DNA of 36,518 bases, taken from the NCBI GenBank assembly GCA_002390845.1, contig DGQT01000019.1, forward strand, positions 1 through 36,518. The letters run 5' to 3'. Below are positions 1-9,142 of the stretch, piece after piece (position 1 is the first letter of the stretch; every line of letters starts with the position of its first letter). The notes beneath the pieces were generated by a model that worked only from the letters and a program-made list of their open reading frames with translations, did not search any database and was not told where the DNA came from. Both the position numbers and the translations under genes were made by a program. The DNA comes from Chitinophagaceae bacterium UBA4407 (GTDB lineage: Bacteria; Bacteroidota; Bacteroidia; Chitinophagales; Chitinophagaceae).

Positions 1-115
1 TCGCAAGCACTTTATCTTTCTGTTATTAATCGGGCTGCAGCATCAAAGCGCAATAACCTTTTTTTACACTAAAACTTACTTAAACACACAATAACCAAAA
101 CCAAAAATTACAATT

Positions 116-1732
116 ATGAAAACGACAATTACGTACATAAAAACTGCATTTAATAAACATGCAGTAATTGCATTTTTAGGCATGTTGCCAGTTTTTTATG
201 GTGCAAAAACTAATGCACAAACAGGGGTTACAAAGTATGGCACAAATGCCCTCGTAAATAATTCCGTTACTGGTATTTATAATTCTGCCTTTGGGTATTA
301 TTCGCTTAACCTGAATACAACAGGCACTAAAAATTCAGCCAGCGGTGCCAATGTGCTGCGCTTCAATACAACAGGATCGCAAAATACGGGTAGTGGTTAT
401 GCTTCTTTGTATAGCAATACAACCGGCAATTACAATACTGGCTATGGTGCTTATTCATTATTCTTGAATACAACCGGAGCTTACAATTGTGCTAATGGAT
501 ATTATTCACTTAACAGTAATACCATTGGCGGTTACAACACAGCCAATGGTTATATGGCACTATTTAATAACACAACTGGTTATGGCAACACGGCTAATGG
601 TTCTTCATCATTAAATTCGAATATAACCGGCACTGGTAACACGGCTAATGGCAGCAATTCACTTTTTACGAATGCAACGGGCAGTTTCAACACTGCCAAT
701 GGTTTCAGCTCATTGAGTTTAAACACAACAGGCGGAGTTAATACTGCCAATGGCTACTACTCTCTGAGCTCAAATACTACAGGTAAATCCAACACTGCGA
801 TAGGAGAGGGCTCACTAATTAACAATACTACAGGTAACTATAACACGGCGATAGGAAGCAACGCAAACACTTCAAATGGTAACCTATCTAATGCAACCGC
901 AATCGGTTATACTGCAACCGTTGATGCCTCCAACAAAGTGCGCATTGGCAATACTGCAGTTACCTCCATTGGCGGAGAAGTAAGCTGGACCACTTTCTCC
1001 GATGGCAGGTACAAAAAAGATATAAAAGAAAATGTACCTGGGCTAAGTTTTATTAACAGCCTGCGCCCGGTAACCTACACCGTTAACATAACCGGGTTAA
1101 ATGAATATTTTAACAAAGGAAAAAAATCGTTGCCCGAAAATGAAACCAACGAAAAAGCCGATGCAGAAATAGAAAGGGGCATTACCGAAGCTGGTAAAAT
1201 GATACACAGCGGTTTTATAGCACAGGAAGTAGAAGCAGCAGCCACCAAATTAAACTTTACATTCAGCGGGGTAGATAAGCCACAAAGCAAAGATGGTTTG
1301 TACGGTTTGCGCTACGATAATTTTGTAATGCCATTGGTAAAAGCCGTGCAGGAACTATCTGCCGAAAACAACGACCTCAAAGCCCGTCTTGAAAAAATAG
1401 AGCAAACTATTTCTGCAAATAATGCACAGCAAAATTCCTCAATAAGTTTAAATACAGCAGATGGATTAGCCGCGGCATCACTCGATCAAAATGCTCCCAA
1501 TCCTTTTAATGGCAGTACGGTTATCCGCTATCGTGTACCATCATTTGCAGCCAAGGCACAGATAGTTATAACCAATACCGCAGGCAATACCGTAAAAGCA
1601 TTTACAATTACTACAAAAGGTGCAGGCAGCGTAAGCATTAATGGTGGTGAACTTTCTGCAGGCAGCTATTATTACACATTGATTATTGATGGCAAAAAAG
1701 CCGATAGTAAACAAATGATTCTCGTGAAATAG
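116..1732 (+). CDS. Secreted repeat protein with S74 chaperone domain and T9SS sorting tail
   Basis: A 538-residue modular surface or secreted protein. An N-terminal signal peptide ends near the Ala-Gln at about residues 33-35. Residues ~50-255 hold about 12 copies of a 17-residue repeat of the type NTTGxxNTAxGxxSLxx, resembling YadA-type/trimeric adhesin head repeats. Residues ~290-425 match the Peptidase_S74 (tail-fibre intramolecular chaperone) domain, with FSDGRYKKDI and the later SGFIAQEVE motif. A short coiled coil follows (QELSAENNDLKARLEKIE). The C-terminus from about residue 456, starting LDQNAPNPFN, is a type A T9SS sorting domain, so export through the type IX system is inferred. 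Having both an S74 end and a T9SS tail is the noteworthy point; S74 domains normally drive trimerisation and may self-cleave. Ligand unknown. The ATG at 116 is directly followed by the signal peptide. Confidence 0.88.
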   Translation: MKTTITYIKTAFNKHAVIAFLGMLPVFYGAKTNAQTGVTKYGTNALVNNSVTGIYNSAFGYYSLNLNTTGTKNSASGANVLRFNTTGSQNTGSGYASLYSNTTGNYNTGYGAYSLFLNTTGAYNCANGYYSLNSNTIGGYNTANGYMALFNNTTGYGNTANGSSSLNSNITGTGNTANGSNSLFTNATGSFNTANGFSSLSLNTTGGVNTANGYYSLSSNTTGKSNTAIGEGSLINNTTGNYNTAIGSNANTSNGNLSNATAIGYTATVDASNKVRIGNTAVTSIGGEVSWTTFSDGRYKKDIKENVPGLSFINSLRPVTYTVNITGLNEYFNKGKKSLPENETNEKADAEIERGITEAGKMIHSGFIAQEVEAAATKLNFTFSGVDKPQSKDGLYGLRYDNFVMPLVKAVQELSAENNDLKARLEKIEQTISANNAQQNSSISLNTADGLAAASLDQNAPNPFNGSTVIRYRVPSFAAKAQIVITNTAGNTVKAFTITTKGAGSVSINGGELSAGSYYYTLIIDGKKADSKQMILVK

Positions 1733-1756
1733 AATTTCAATCCACTTTTATTTTAA

Positions 1757-1789
1757 CGGTTGCAGTATAATTATTGCAACCGCTTTTTA
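1757..1789 (+). terminator. Intrinsic terminator after the S74/T9SS gene
   Basis: A perfect 8-bp stem CGGTTGCA (1757-1764) / TGCAACCG (1775-1782) with a 10-nt loop, followed by CTTTTTATT. It lies 25 bp after the stop of the upstream plus-strand gene and before the convergent reductase gene. Confidence 0.75.
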
Positions 1790-1825
1790 TTGCTATTTGT
1801 ATGTCTCCGTTTATTATAGTATAGA

Positions 1826-2350
1826 TTAAACCGAGGCCAGTAAAGATGCTATCAGATTCTGAACCGCTTTTAAAGTTTTTACATCAGTTATGTTGCCGTT
1901 ACCATCAATTTTGGAACGCACAAATTGAATGAGCAAAGCAGCGCCTTCAGGAATATTTACGCTTAATGCAGTAAAGATATTTAACAGTGCGGTATGCGCT
2001 TTTTCGCCAGAGGTAGCAGCCGTAATAAGGGCAACCGGCTTGCCGGTAAGGTCACCCGAAGCAACCGTCCAGTCGAGTGCATTTTTTAAAGTGCCCGGTA
2101 CACCAAATGCATATTCAGGTGTACAGAATAAAACAGCATCTGCACCGGCAATTTGTTTGCGCCAGTCCTCCACTGTTTGCGGCGAACCATCTATATCGTT
2201 AAAGTGCGGCAGCGTTGCAAGCCCATCATAAATAACATATTCAACATTCGCCGGAAGCATGTTTCCGATGGCTCTTATAATAGTCGTATTTGAAGAAGTC
2301 GCACGCAGACTTCCGGAGATGGCGAGTATTTTTAAAGTTTTATTTTTCAT
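1826..2350 (-). CDS. NADPH-dependent FMN reductase
   Basis: A 174-residue flavodoxin-like reductase of the NADPH-dependent FMN reductase family (chromate/quinone reductase-like). The N-terminus KILAISGSLRATSSN is the FMN phosphate-binding loop, and CTPEYAFGVPGTLKNALDW is the characteristic second flavin-binding motif. The length is normal for the family, there is no signal peptide, and a cytoplasmic location is expected. Relatives reduce FMN, quinones, azo dyes or metal oxyanions; the true substrate cannot be told from the sequence. A chromate-resistance group lies 7 kb away, but nothing in the DNA links the two. The start ATG (2350) is 40 bp from a REP-like copy at 2391. Confidence 0.9.
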   Translation of the reverse strand: MKNKTLKILAISGSLRATSSNTTIIRAIGNMLPANVEYVIYDGLATLPHFNDIDGSPQTVEDWRKQIAGADAVLFCTPEYAFGVPGTLKNALDWTVASGDLTGKPVALITAATSGEKAHTALLNIFTALSVNIPEGAALLIQFVRSKIDGNGNITDVKTLKAVQNLIASLLASV

Positions 2351-2351
2351 A

Positions 2352-2415
2352 AATTTTTTGAGCCAGGCTGAAATATTTCAATTGAACATCGTTGCGTCGC
2401 ACTCTTGTAAGTTCG
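2352..2415 (+). repeat. REP-like family A copy A1 (forward)
   Basis: Extended copy: TGAGCCAGGC head, A/T-rich middle, core GTTGCGTCGCACTCTTGTA at 2391-2409. Core TGCG-T-CGCA can form a small stem. It lies between the reductase start and the orphan lipoprotein stop. Confidence 0.8.
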
Positions 2416-2510
2416 GCGCTGATTGCAGCATATTAAGTACGAACAATAATTAGGTATCATAGTTATGATTTACTTATAATTTGTGATGATGCTTTCATCA
2501 CCATAAAATA

Positions 2511-3020
2511 TTAATCATAAGCAAAATCAATGTGCTTTTGAAAGAAATCGGATTTATTGTCGGGAATTTTACTAGCCCCAATATATTTACCTTTAGTTAA
2601 ATCAACAGAAAACTCACTTAGGTTATTATTTATATTTAGTTTAAGAATGACATGATCGATGTCAATTTTAGAAAATTTGATCGAATCAAAAGAATCACTT
2701 TCCGAATTAGATGTTGCAATAGACACAGCAACCTTATCATTTTTTAGTCCATAAAAATAAATCCTAACTCCGGCAAAATTGTAATTAGTATCTGTATTTA
2801 AAATTCTATTGTTGAAAATATCAAAATCGTTTATCTTTAAACTTACAGTGTCGTTCATAAAGCCTTGTTGAAAATCGATTCCCATTACACGTGAATCAAC
2901 CTCATGGATATGATCAAGCTTTTTTATTTTGCTTTCGATTTTTTTCTCTGAAGAACATGATAGAAATATCACTGCAATACTCAAAAACAGGATTAAATCC
3001 TTATTAACTTTAAAAATCAT
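2511..3020 (-). CDS. AT-rich orphan lipoprotein
   Basis: 169 residues, not recognised as any family. The N-terminus has a short charged start, a hydrophobic stretch and the lipobox-like FLSCSS (Cys ~22), so it is predicted to be a lipoprotein. The rest is polar and rich in Asp, Asn, Lys and Ile, with beta-type segments such as NFAGVRIYFYG and no catalytic motif that can be seen. The gene is clearly more AT-rich than its neighbours. It sits alone between inverted REP-like copies A1 (forward, 2391) and A2 (reverse, 3095), which suggests it may be a recently acquired gene. Function unknown. Confidence 0.7.
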   Translation of the reverse strand: MIFKVNKDLILFLSIAVIFLSCSSEKKIESKIKKLDHIHEVDSRVMGIDFQQGFMNDTVSLKINDFDIFNNRILNTDTNYNFAGVRIYFYGLKNDKVAVSIATSNSESDSFDSIKFSKIDIDHVILKLNINNNLSEFSVDLTKGKYIGASKIPDNKSDFFQKHIDFAYD

Positions 3021-3091
3021 ACGATTGTTTTTCTGTTAACTTTTTTTATTGCCCACGTTATATGATCCTTTTGACCAATTGAAAAAAGAAC

Positions 3092-3155
3092 CTTGAAGAG
3101 TGCGACGCAACAGCAGCCTCATTAATAACCTAAAGCCCGGTACACAAAAATGTAT
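3092..3155 (-). repeat. REP-like family A copy A2 (reverse)
   Basis: Core GAAGAGTGCGACGCAAC at 3095-3111, tail with GCCCGGTACA. Read on the minus strand it begins 4 bp after the stop of the TonB receptor gene. Confidence 0.8.
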
Positions 3156-3158
3156 TTG

Positions 3159-5528
3159 TTATTTTAGTTTCATAGTAAATGTGGCACCAAAAGTTTGAGG
3201 ATCGCCAAGATGTATGGCTCCAAAATCATACGCGTAAGAAATATATTTTTGATTGCCGATATTCCTGTTCCACAAAAAAAGATCGAAATGTTTTGAAGTA
3301 ACGCCAATGCGTGTGTTGAATAAACTATACGGCGATTGCTTTATGTTATTGGCAAGGTCGAAATATTCGGTGCCGAGATAAAACCATTCAGCACGGGCAA
3401 CAAATTTTACTGACTCATCTTCCGATATGCCGCAACTGTACTGGATTGCAAACATTGATGTAACATCAGGTGTAAAAATTTGCCTCTTGCCGTTGAGGTT
3501 TACCGATTCGCCATTCTGCGAAATTTTAAGCGAAGTATATTCGGCATGCGTATAGCCGAAGTTGTAATCAATTTCTAAACCTTTTATTGGTGTGGCAGAC
3601 AATTCGAGTTCAGCACCTTTGCTGGAAAGTTTGCCGGTATTGCGTGTTACAGTAATGGCATCGGGCAGCACCAATGTGGGTACCTGAGCATCGGTGACTT
3701 CCGTTGCAAACAAAGTAATGTTGATGCGCAAACGGTTTTTTAAGAAACTGTTTTTAATACCAGCTTCATAGTTATTGCTGTACTCGGGTTTGTACGGATA
3801 CAAAGGCGGTTGCGAAGGATCGGAAGACAACTGCGTTAATCCCCCTGTTCTGAAGCCACGGTTGTAAGTAGCAAAAAGATTGCTGTTATCGCCGATATGG
3901 TAACTCAATCCCAGCTTCGGCGATACTGCGCTGTAATGCAGCGAAGCAGCAGTATCGGGGCGAATAATAAAAGCATCTTCGCCATCTTTCTGGTAAGCGC
4001 CTTCTACATCAAGTTTTTTATTTTCGTAGTCGTAGCGAAGGCCGCCGGTAATTTCAAATTTGCTGGTGATGGCGTAGGATAATTGTCCATAAAAAGCGAT
4101 GCCGGTATTCTTACCTGTTGCAGAATTAATGGTTGCGAAATTTACGTCGGGTATGCCGTACAACCCTGCATCTTCGCCAAAATGTGTGGCCTGTTTTGAT
4201 GGATTGTTCTGATGAAAAAAATACGTGCCTGCTGTCCATTTTAAAGCGGCTGACTTTCTTGCAGCGGAATTAAAGCGGAACTCCTGTGTAAACACTTTTA
4301 CATTGTTCCATTTGTTACCGTAATCATTGATCACCGTAACAATATCTGCTGGCGAAAAATCTCCATCAAGCGGGGCATTATAATAGCGGTGGTTTTGTTG
4401 AAACGCAGTTTGCGAAGTAAATGCAAAACCAGATCCTGCATGGTTTATTACAAGTGAAGTGTTCAACGTATTATCAATCATTTTTGCAGTAGCATTCTGG
4501 CTTAACTGAAAGGGATTGTTAATCGCTTCATCAATACCATTTACCAGCGGGAACGCGCCATTGTTCCTGAAAGCCTGGTGCTTTAAATTCAAGGTTACAG
4601 ACCAGTTAGAACCGGGCAAATATTTTAGATAATAATTGCCTGCAATATTTTGCTGTTTATCAAATGTGCTATTGTTAAACGTATTCGTGTAAAAGCCATC
4701 ACGTTTATTGAATGCACCCGTTGCACCAAAAAATAATTTACCCTTTACAAGTGGTGTTCTTATGCCCGCAGTATAACGCTGCAGCCCGTAGTTGCCCGAA
4801 TTTAATTCTATAAAACCATTGGTTGTATTGGTGGGTTGCTTTGTAACAATATTTATTACACCGCCCATTGCATTTCTGCCATATAAAGTTCCCTGGGGAC
4901 CCCGCAAAACCTCAATTCTTTCTATGTCGTTAAGGCTGGCAATGTACGTGTCCAGACTGAACTGGTTTACACCGTCGATATAAGTGGCAACAGCAGGATC
5001 GTACGATGTTGTAACAATGCCGCGTATTGAAGCAACGTTGCGTTCATCTCCCGAATTGCTTAAAGCTAAATTCGGCGCAACGGCTGTAAGATCTTTCGTG
5101 TTCCAAAGCCTTAATTGCTGTACCTGTTTGGCGGATATGGCGCTAATGCTTACCGGAATATCCTGCAGCGCTTCCTCTTTCTTTTGAGCCGTTACAATTA
5201 CTGCATCCAGTTGCGCTGTGGCATCTGCAAGTTGAATGGCTAACGCTGCATTGGTATTGCCAACTGTAAGTGCTTCTGTAATGCTTGCGTAGCCAATGGC
5301 AGAAACGGCTAACGTATATTTTCCGGCATTAATATTTTTGAACGTAAAGTTGCCCTGTGCATCGGTAAAAGTTGCAGCGTTGGTGTTAAGCAGGTAAATA
5401 AATGCGTCGGCTACGGGGTGCTGTTTATCGTCAATAATTTTTCCTGTAACGGTTTGGCTTTGTGCTGTAAAAAAAGTGGTTAGCAATAATCCTGCACAGA
5501 AAAATTTCTTAAGTAAGATATGGAACAT
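3159..5528 (-). CDS. TonB-dependent outer-membrane receptor
   Basis: A 789-residue outer-membrane transporter. A signal peptide ends near FTAQSQ (~residue 25). Residues ~27-115 form a carboxypeptidase-D regulatory-like/CarbopepD_reg_2 domain (TVTGKIIDDKQHPVADAF). Then comes the plug domain (VIVTAQKKEEALQDIPVSIS, and LRGPQGTLYGRNAMGGVINI), and a 22-strand barrel fills the rest up to the final beta strand TFGATFTMKLK. The length is typical. The plug start is that of ordinary TonB receptors for siderophores, vitamins or similar compounds rather than of SusC, and no SusD partner lies next to it. The substrate is unknown. The last residue is Lys rather than the usual aromatic residue. The gene stands alone, bracketed by REP-like copies at 3095 and a degenerate one at 5653. 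Confidence 0.93.
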   Translation of the reverse strand: MFHILLKKFFCAGLLLTTFFTAQSQTVTGKIIDDKQHPVADAFIYLLNTNAATFTDAQGNFTFKNINAGKYTLAVSAIGYASITEALTVGNTNAALAIQLADATAQLDAVIVTAQKKEEALQDIPVSISAISAKQVQQLRLWNTKDLTAVAPNLALSNSGDERNVASIRGIVTTSYDPAVATYIDGVNQFSLDTYIASLNDIERIEVLRGPQGTLYGRNAMGGVINIVTKQPTNTTNGFIELNSGNYGLQRYTAGIRTPLVKGKLFFGATGAFNKRDGFYTNTFNNSTFDKQQNIAGNYYLKYLPGSNWSVTLNLKHQAFRNNGAFPLVNGIDEAINNPFQLSQNATAKMIDNTLNTSLVINHAGSGFAFTSQTAFQQNHRYYNAPLDGDFSPADIVTVINDYGNKWNNVKVFTQEFRFNSAARKSAALKWTAGTYFFHQNNPSKQATHFGEDAGLYGIPDVNFATINSATGKNTGIAFYGQLSYAITSKFEITGGLRYDYENKKLDVEGAYQKDGEDAFIIRPDTAASLHYSAVSPKLGLSYHIGDNSNLFATYNRGFRTGGLTQLSSDPSQPPLYPYKPEYSNNYEAGIKNSFLKNRLRINITLFATEVTDAQVPTLVLPDAITVTRNTGKLSSKGAELELSATPIKGLEIDYNFGYTHAEYTSLKISQNGESVNLNGKRQIFTPDVTSMFAIQYSCGISEDESVKFVARAEWFYLGTEYFDLANNIKQSPYSLFNTRIGVTSKHFDLFLWNRNIGNQKYISYAYDFGAIHLGDPQTFGATFTMKLK

Positions 5529-5620
5529 CGAATGGAATTTTATTTAATAATGGTGCTTGAGTCTTTTGTTATTTGACGCTGCAAGATACTGCGGTGTGCG
5601 TTTTTTAAAGTCAATTTTTT

Positions 5621-5670
5621 TGAGCCGGGCATTTGAACAGGCATGAGGCATTGTTGTGCGCACTTCGACT
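5621..5670 (+). repeat. Degenerate REP-like family A copy (forward)
   Basis: It has the family head TGAGCCGGGC at 5621-5630 and a decayed core GTTGTGCGCACTTCG starting at 5653. Counted as forward because head and core are in the same order as in the intact copies. Confidence 0.5.
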
Positions 5671-5789
5671 GCCGAAGCTCTTCGCAGCAAAAGCGAAGTG
5701 TATTTCTTGTGCTACAAAGCTATGCGCAACTAAAGATATTTAGGCTAGCACTAAATGATCAAAGCTATTTTAATGTGCGATTATTGCTT

Positions 5790-6338
5790 TTACAAACATG
5801 CATCCCTCAGCATCTTCATATAAGCCGCTCCTTTCTCTTGTGCGAAATGAATATTGCGCTGCGGTATTTGTTCAGGGTTGGGATAGCGCAATAATGCCTG
5901 TTCTATCCGTTCTTCGCGCAACAAATGTAACATAGGATAAACAGAGCGGTTGGTATAATTGGCTGCATCATCTACAGGAGTTTTTGAGAAACGGTATTGC
6001 GGATGAAAGCTTGCTGCCTGGTAGATGCCTTCGTATTTTTGTTGCTTTAATAATTTTTCTGCAAGCGCCACAAAGTCTAAGTAATCAGTAAATTTTTGAA
6101 AGGTAACCGGAAAAATAATCAGTGTTGTTTCTATAGCAGTATCATTATCCAAGCGCACACATTCTTCTATTACTGTTTGCAGGCATACTTTTATTTGAGT
6201 GCTGTTTTCGACCTTATAAAAAACAGTATTCTGTTTTATTTCTTTAGCTGCAAACGGGCAGAAATTACAGGCAATTACAACATCGTTGATCCATTTTTTT
6301 GTTTGTGCAATTACCTGTTCTGTTGTGTTGATTTGCAT
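5790..6338 (-). CDS. DUF1415 family protein
   Basis: 182 residues matching the DUF1415 family over its whole length. The N-terminal segment WINDVVIACNFCPFAAKE carries the conserved CxxCPFA motif, and the middle YQAASFHPQYRFSKTP is the second well-kept motif, followed by the SVYPMLHLLRE region. No signal peptide or membrane segment is seen, so it is probably cytoplasmic. The biochemical role of the family is not known to me; the paired cysteines suggest metal or redox chemistry, but that is inference. The gene is alone on its strand between two REP-like copies (5653 and 6411). Confidence 0.85.
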   Translation of the reverse strand: MQINTTEQVIAQTKKWINDVVIACNFCPFAAKEIKQNTVFYKVENSTQIKVCLQTVIEECVRLDNDTAIETTLIIFPVTFQKFTDYLDFVALAEKLLKQQKYEGIYQAASFHPQYRFSKTPVDDAANYTNRSVYPMLHLLREERIEQALLRYPNPEQIPQRNIHFAQEKGAAYMKMLRDACL

Positions 6339-6405
6339 ACTGCAATTTCAGATAATATTTTTATAAAGTTTTTTATGGCTGTTTTGTATTTGCCGAAATA
6401 TATTC

Positions 6406-6476
6406 CGAACGTACAAAAGTGCGACGCAAGAAAAGCCTTATAGTAATTCAATTGCCCGGTACATAAAAATGTATTT
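6406..6476 (-). repeat. REP-like family A copy A3 (reverse)
   Basis: Core GTACAAAAGTGCGACGCAAG at 6411-6430, tail with TTGCCCGGTACATAAAAATG. Its outer end abuts the stop codon of the downstream-lying minus-strand glycosidase gene. Confidence 0.85.
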
Positions 6477-9142
6477 TAGTCCTCCTCTTCGTACGTTTTT
6501 ACAACGTGCATAACAGGTAGTTCTTTTTCTGCAAGTTCGTTGATGAGTTCGGCTACCAGTGCAGTCCATCCACTTTGATGTGCAGCGCCAAGGCCACGGC
6601 CGTTATCGCCATGAAAATATTCGTAAAACAAAACCAGGTCTTTATTTTCTGGCAAACTATAAAACCAGTTCTGATCGCCATGCAGGCGGCGGTTATTTTT
6701 TTGATCCAGCTCAAACAAAGTGACGATGCGTTTTACCAGTTCATTTGCCACATCGCTTAACTCCATAAATACGCCGGAGCCTGTGGGATATTCAATTGTT
6801 AGACTGCCATCGTAAAACTCGCCGAACTTTTTAATGCTTTGGATAATCAGGTAATTGATGGGCATCCAAACCGGGCCCCGCCAGTTACTGTTACCACCAA
6901 AAAAATCTGAGGTACTGTCGCCGGGATCGTACTGTATGGTATATTGTGTGCCATCAATATTTACTGAATAAGGGTTTGCTTCATGATGCTTACTCAATGC
7001 ACGTATTCCACCGCAGGAAAGAAATTCAGTTTCGTTTAAAAGGCGTTTGAGTAATGCGATCAACCGTTCTTTAGGAACCAGTGAGATTAGTGTTTTTTCT
7101 TCTTCAACCTTTTCTTCATTTGGCCAGAATTTATTGTTTTTTAAACGGTAGTTCTCGAACCAGTTAATGCGCTTGGTAAAATCTTCGAGTTTGTGAAAAA
7201 CTTTTCTATCAATAACAGATACGGCAAAAAGAGAAGTTAAACCCACTATAGATTGTATGCGCAATTGAATGGGCGGGCCATTGGGCGATCCCAGTTTATC
7301 GTAAAAGAATTTGTCTTCCTCATTCCACATTCCCAGTTCGTTAAGTGCTTCGGCAATCAAAACGAAATGCTCGAAGAATTTAGTGGCAGCATCTTCAAAA
7401 GAAATGTCGTGCATGGCAATTTCAATGGCCATATCCATTAAGTTCAAGGCGTACATACCCATCCAGCTGGTTCCATCTGCCTGCTCCAGCTTCATCTCGC
7501 TGTGCAACTGTATGCTGCGGTTAAATACACCAATATTGTCCAGCCCAAGAAAGCCACCTTCGAATATATTGTCGCCTTTATCGTCTTTGCGGTTGATCCA
7601 CCAGGTAAAGTTGATAATGAGTTTTTGAAAAATCCGTTTAAGAAACTGTATGTCGCCTTTGCCTGTTTTATTTTTTTCTATGTGGTAAACCTGCAAAGCG
7701 CTCCATGCATGTACGGGGGGGTTAACATCGCTGAAATTCCATTCATAGGCAGGTAGCTGGCCGTCGGGTTTCATATACCATTCCCGCATTAGCAGGATCA
7801 ACTGGTGTTTGGCATAAGTTGCGTCGATTGTTGCCATAGAAATACAATGAAAAGCCAGGTCCCACGCGGCATACCAGGGGTATTCCCATTTGTCGGGCAT
7901 GAGTATAATATCCTGGTTTTTCAGGTGTTGCCACTGGTGATTGCGGCCCTTTTTACGATGGTCTCCCAGATCTTTAATATCATAAGGGCCGTTGATCCAT
8001 TTTTCAATATCATAATGGTAGTATTGCTTGCTCCAGAGTAAGCCTGCGAAAGCCTGCCGTTGAATATTTTTCAGGTCTTCAGAAATGTTTTTTGGAAGTA
8101 TTTCCTGATAGAATTCATTCGCTTCATTTTTACGTTGCGTAAAAATATTTTCGAAACCTTTTGAAAAGGGGGTATCCATGGGCATGTCGCTTAACCGCAG
8201 ATAAATTGTTTTGGAATCACCGCCGGCAATTTTTAAATGATATACCGGAGAAAATTTTGTTCCTTTTTTATTCCTGCGCAGTGCTTCCTTGTTTTTCTGT
8301 TCCACCACTGCATCGTTAAATGCATCTTTTACAAAAGGGGTGTCATTGGGCGTGCCAAAAAGTTTTTCCTTGTTGGTTTCATTCTCCGTAAAAAACCGGT
8401 CTTTCGTTTTCGGAAAATACAAATAGTAAGAGCCCAGCCTTTGATGGGTGGCTTTCACCGCATGGTGGTTTATTTCCTTTATTACGGGTTTCTTCTTATC
8501 AAGATCATCATACTGTTGCCAGCGGTTATAAAACCAAAGCGTAGGCAGAACGGTAATGGGCGCATCATTCTTTCCCCTGTTGATGATTTCTATTTTAATA
8601 GCAATATCTTTCTTGCTGTACTTAGCATAAGTAATATAAACATCAAAATATTTATTCTCATTAAAGATGCCCGTATCCAAAATTTCGTACTCTGGCTCCA
8701 GTTTACTGCGCTTACGGTTCTCTTCTCTTAACTGCTCGTAGGGAAACGCCTGCTGCGGGTATTTGTACAGCATTTGCATGTAGTAATGCGATGGAATATT
8801 ATCCAGGTAATAGTAAAGTTCTTTTACATCTTCGCCGTGGTTGCCTTCATAATTACCCAGGCCAAACAAGCGTTCTTTAAGAATGGGGTCTTTACCATTC
8901 CAAAGTGCAACAGAGAAACATAGGTTTTGAAAAAAGTCTGATATGCCCGCCAAACCATCTTCTCCCCAGCGGTAGGCGCGGCTGTGCGAATGGCTGAATG
9001 GAAAATAATTCCATGCATCGCTGTTACTGCTGTAGTCTTCACGTACCGTGCCCCATTGGCGTTCCGATACATACGGACCCCATTGTTCCAGCGGAATTTT
9101 TTTAGCTGCGTTTGTTTTTAATCGTTGTTGCTCAGCGGTCAT
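6476..9142 (-). CDS. MGH1-like (GH63-type) glycoside hydrolase
   Basis: An 888-residue protein of the mannosylglycerate-hydrolase-like (MGH1)/GH63-related glucosidase family with an (alpha/alpha)6 barrel. Recognisable family segments are ERQWGTVREDYS near the start, WNGKDPILKERLFGL, the central WEYPWYAAWDLAFHCISMA, EGGFLGLDNIGVFNRS, QADGTSWMGMYALN, SNWRGPVWMPINYL and the C-terminal GAAHQSGWTALVAELI. There is no signal peptide, so it is probably cytoplasmic and acts on a glucoside or glucosyl/mannosyl compatible solute; the true substrate is not clear. Length fits the Bacteroidota members. It is a single-gene unit flanked by outward REP-like copies A3 and A4. Confidence 0.88.
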   Translation of the reverse strand: MTAEQQRLKTNAAKKIPLEQWGPYVSERQWGTVREDYSSNSDAWNYFPFSHSHSRAYRWGEDGLAGISDFFQNLCFSVALWNGKDPILKERLFGLGNYEGNHGEDVKELYYYLDNIPSHYYMQMLYKYPQQAFPYEQLREENRKRSKLEPEYEILDTGIFNENKYFDVYITYAKYSKKDIAIKIEIINRGKNDAPITVLPTLWFYNRWQQYDDLDKKKPVIKEINHHAVKATHQRLGSYYLYFPKTKDRFFTENETNKEKLFGTPNDTPFVKDAFNDAVVEQKNKEALRRNKKGTKFSPVYHLKIAGGDSKTIYLRLSDMPMDTPFSKGFENIFTQRKNEANEFYQEILPKNISEDLKNIQRQAFAGLLWSKQYYHYDIEKWINGPYDIKDLGDHRKKGRNHQWQHLKNQDIILMPDKWEYPWYAAWDLAFHCISMATIDATYAKHQLILLMREWYMKPDGQLPAYEWNFSDVNPPVHAWSALQVYHIEKNKTGKGDIQFLKRIFQKLIINFTWWINRKDDKGDNIFEGGFLGLDNIGVFNRSIQLHSEMKLEQADGTSWMGMYALNLMDMAIEIAMHDISFEDAATKFFEHFVLIAEALNELGMWNEEDKFFYDKLGSPNGPPIQLRIQSIVGLTSLFAVSVIDRKVFHKLEDFTKRINWFENYRLKNNKFWPNEEKVEEEKTLISLVPKERLIALLKRLLNETEFLSCGGIRALSKHHEANPYSVNIDGTQYTIQYDPGDSTSDFFGGNSNWRGPVWMPINYLIIQSIKKFGEFYDGSLTIEYPTGSGVFMELSDVANELVKRIVTLFELDQKNNRRLHGDQNWFYSLPENKDLVLFYEYFHGDNGRGLGAAHQSGWTALVAELINELAEKELPVMHVVKTYEEED

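Noticed and set aside
1826..2350. FMN reductase as part of the chromate locus
   Set aside because: It is 7 kb away on the other strand with unrelated genes between; a chromate reductase role is possible but unsupported.
3159..5528. TonB receptor as SusC of a polysaccharide locus with the MGH1-like enzyme
   Set aside because: No SusD gene, the plug start is not SusC-like, and the glycosidase has no export signal; they are also separated by the DUF1415 gene and repeats.
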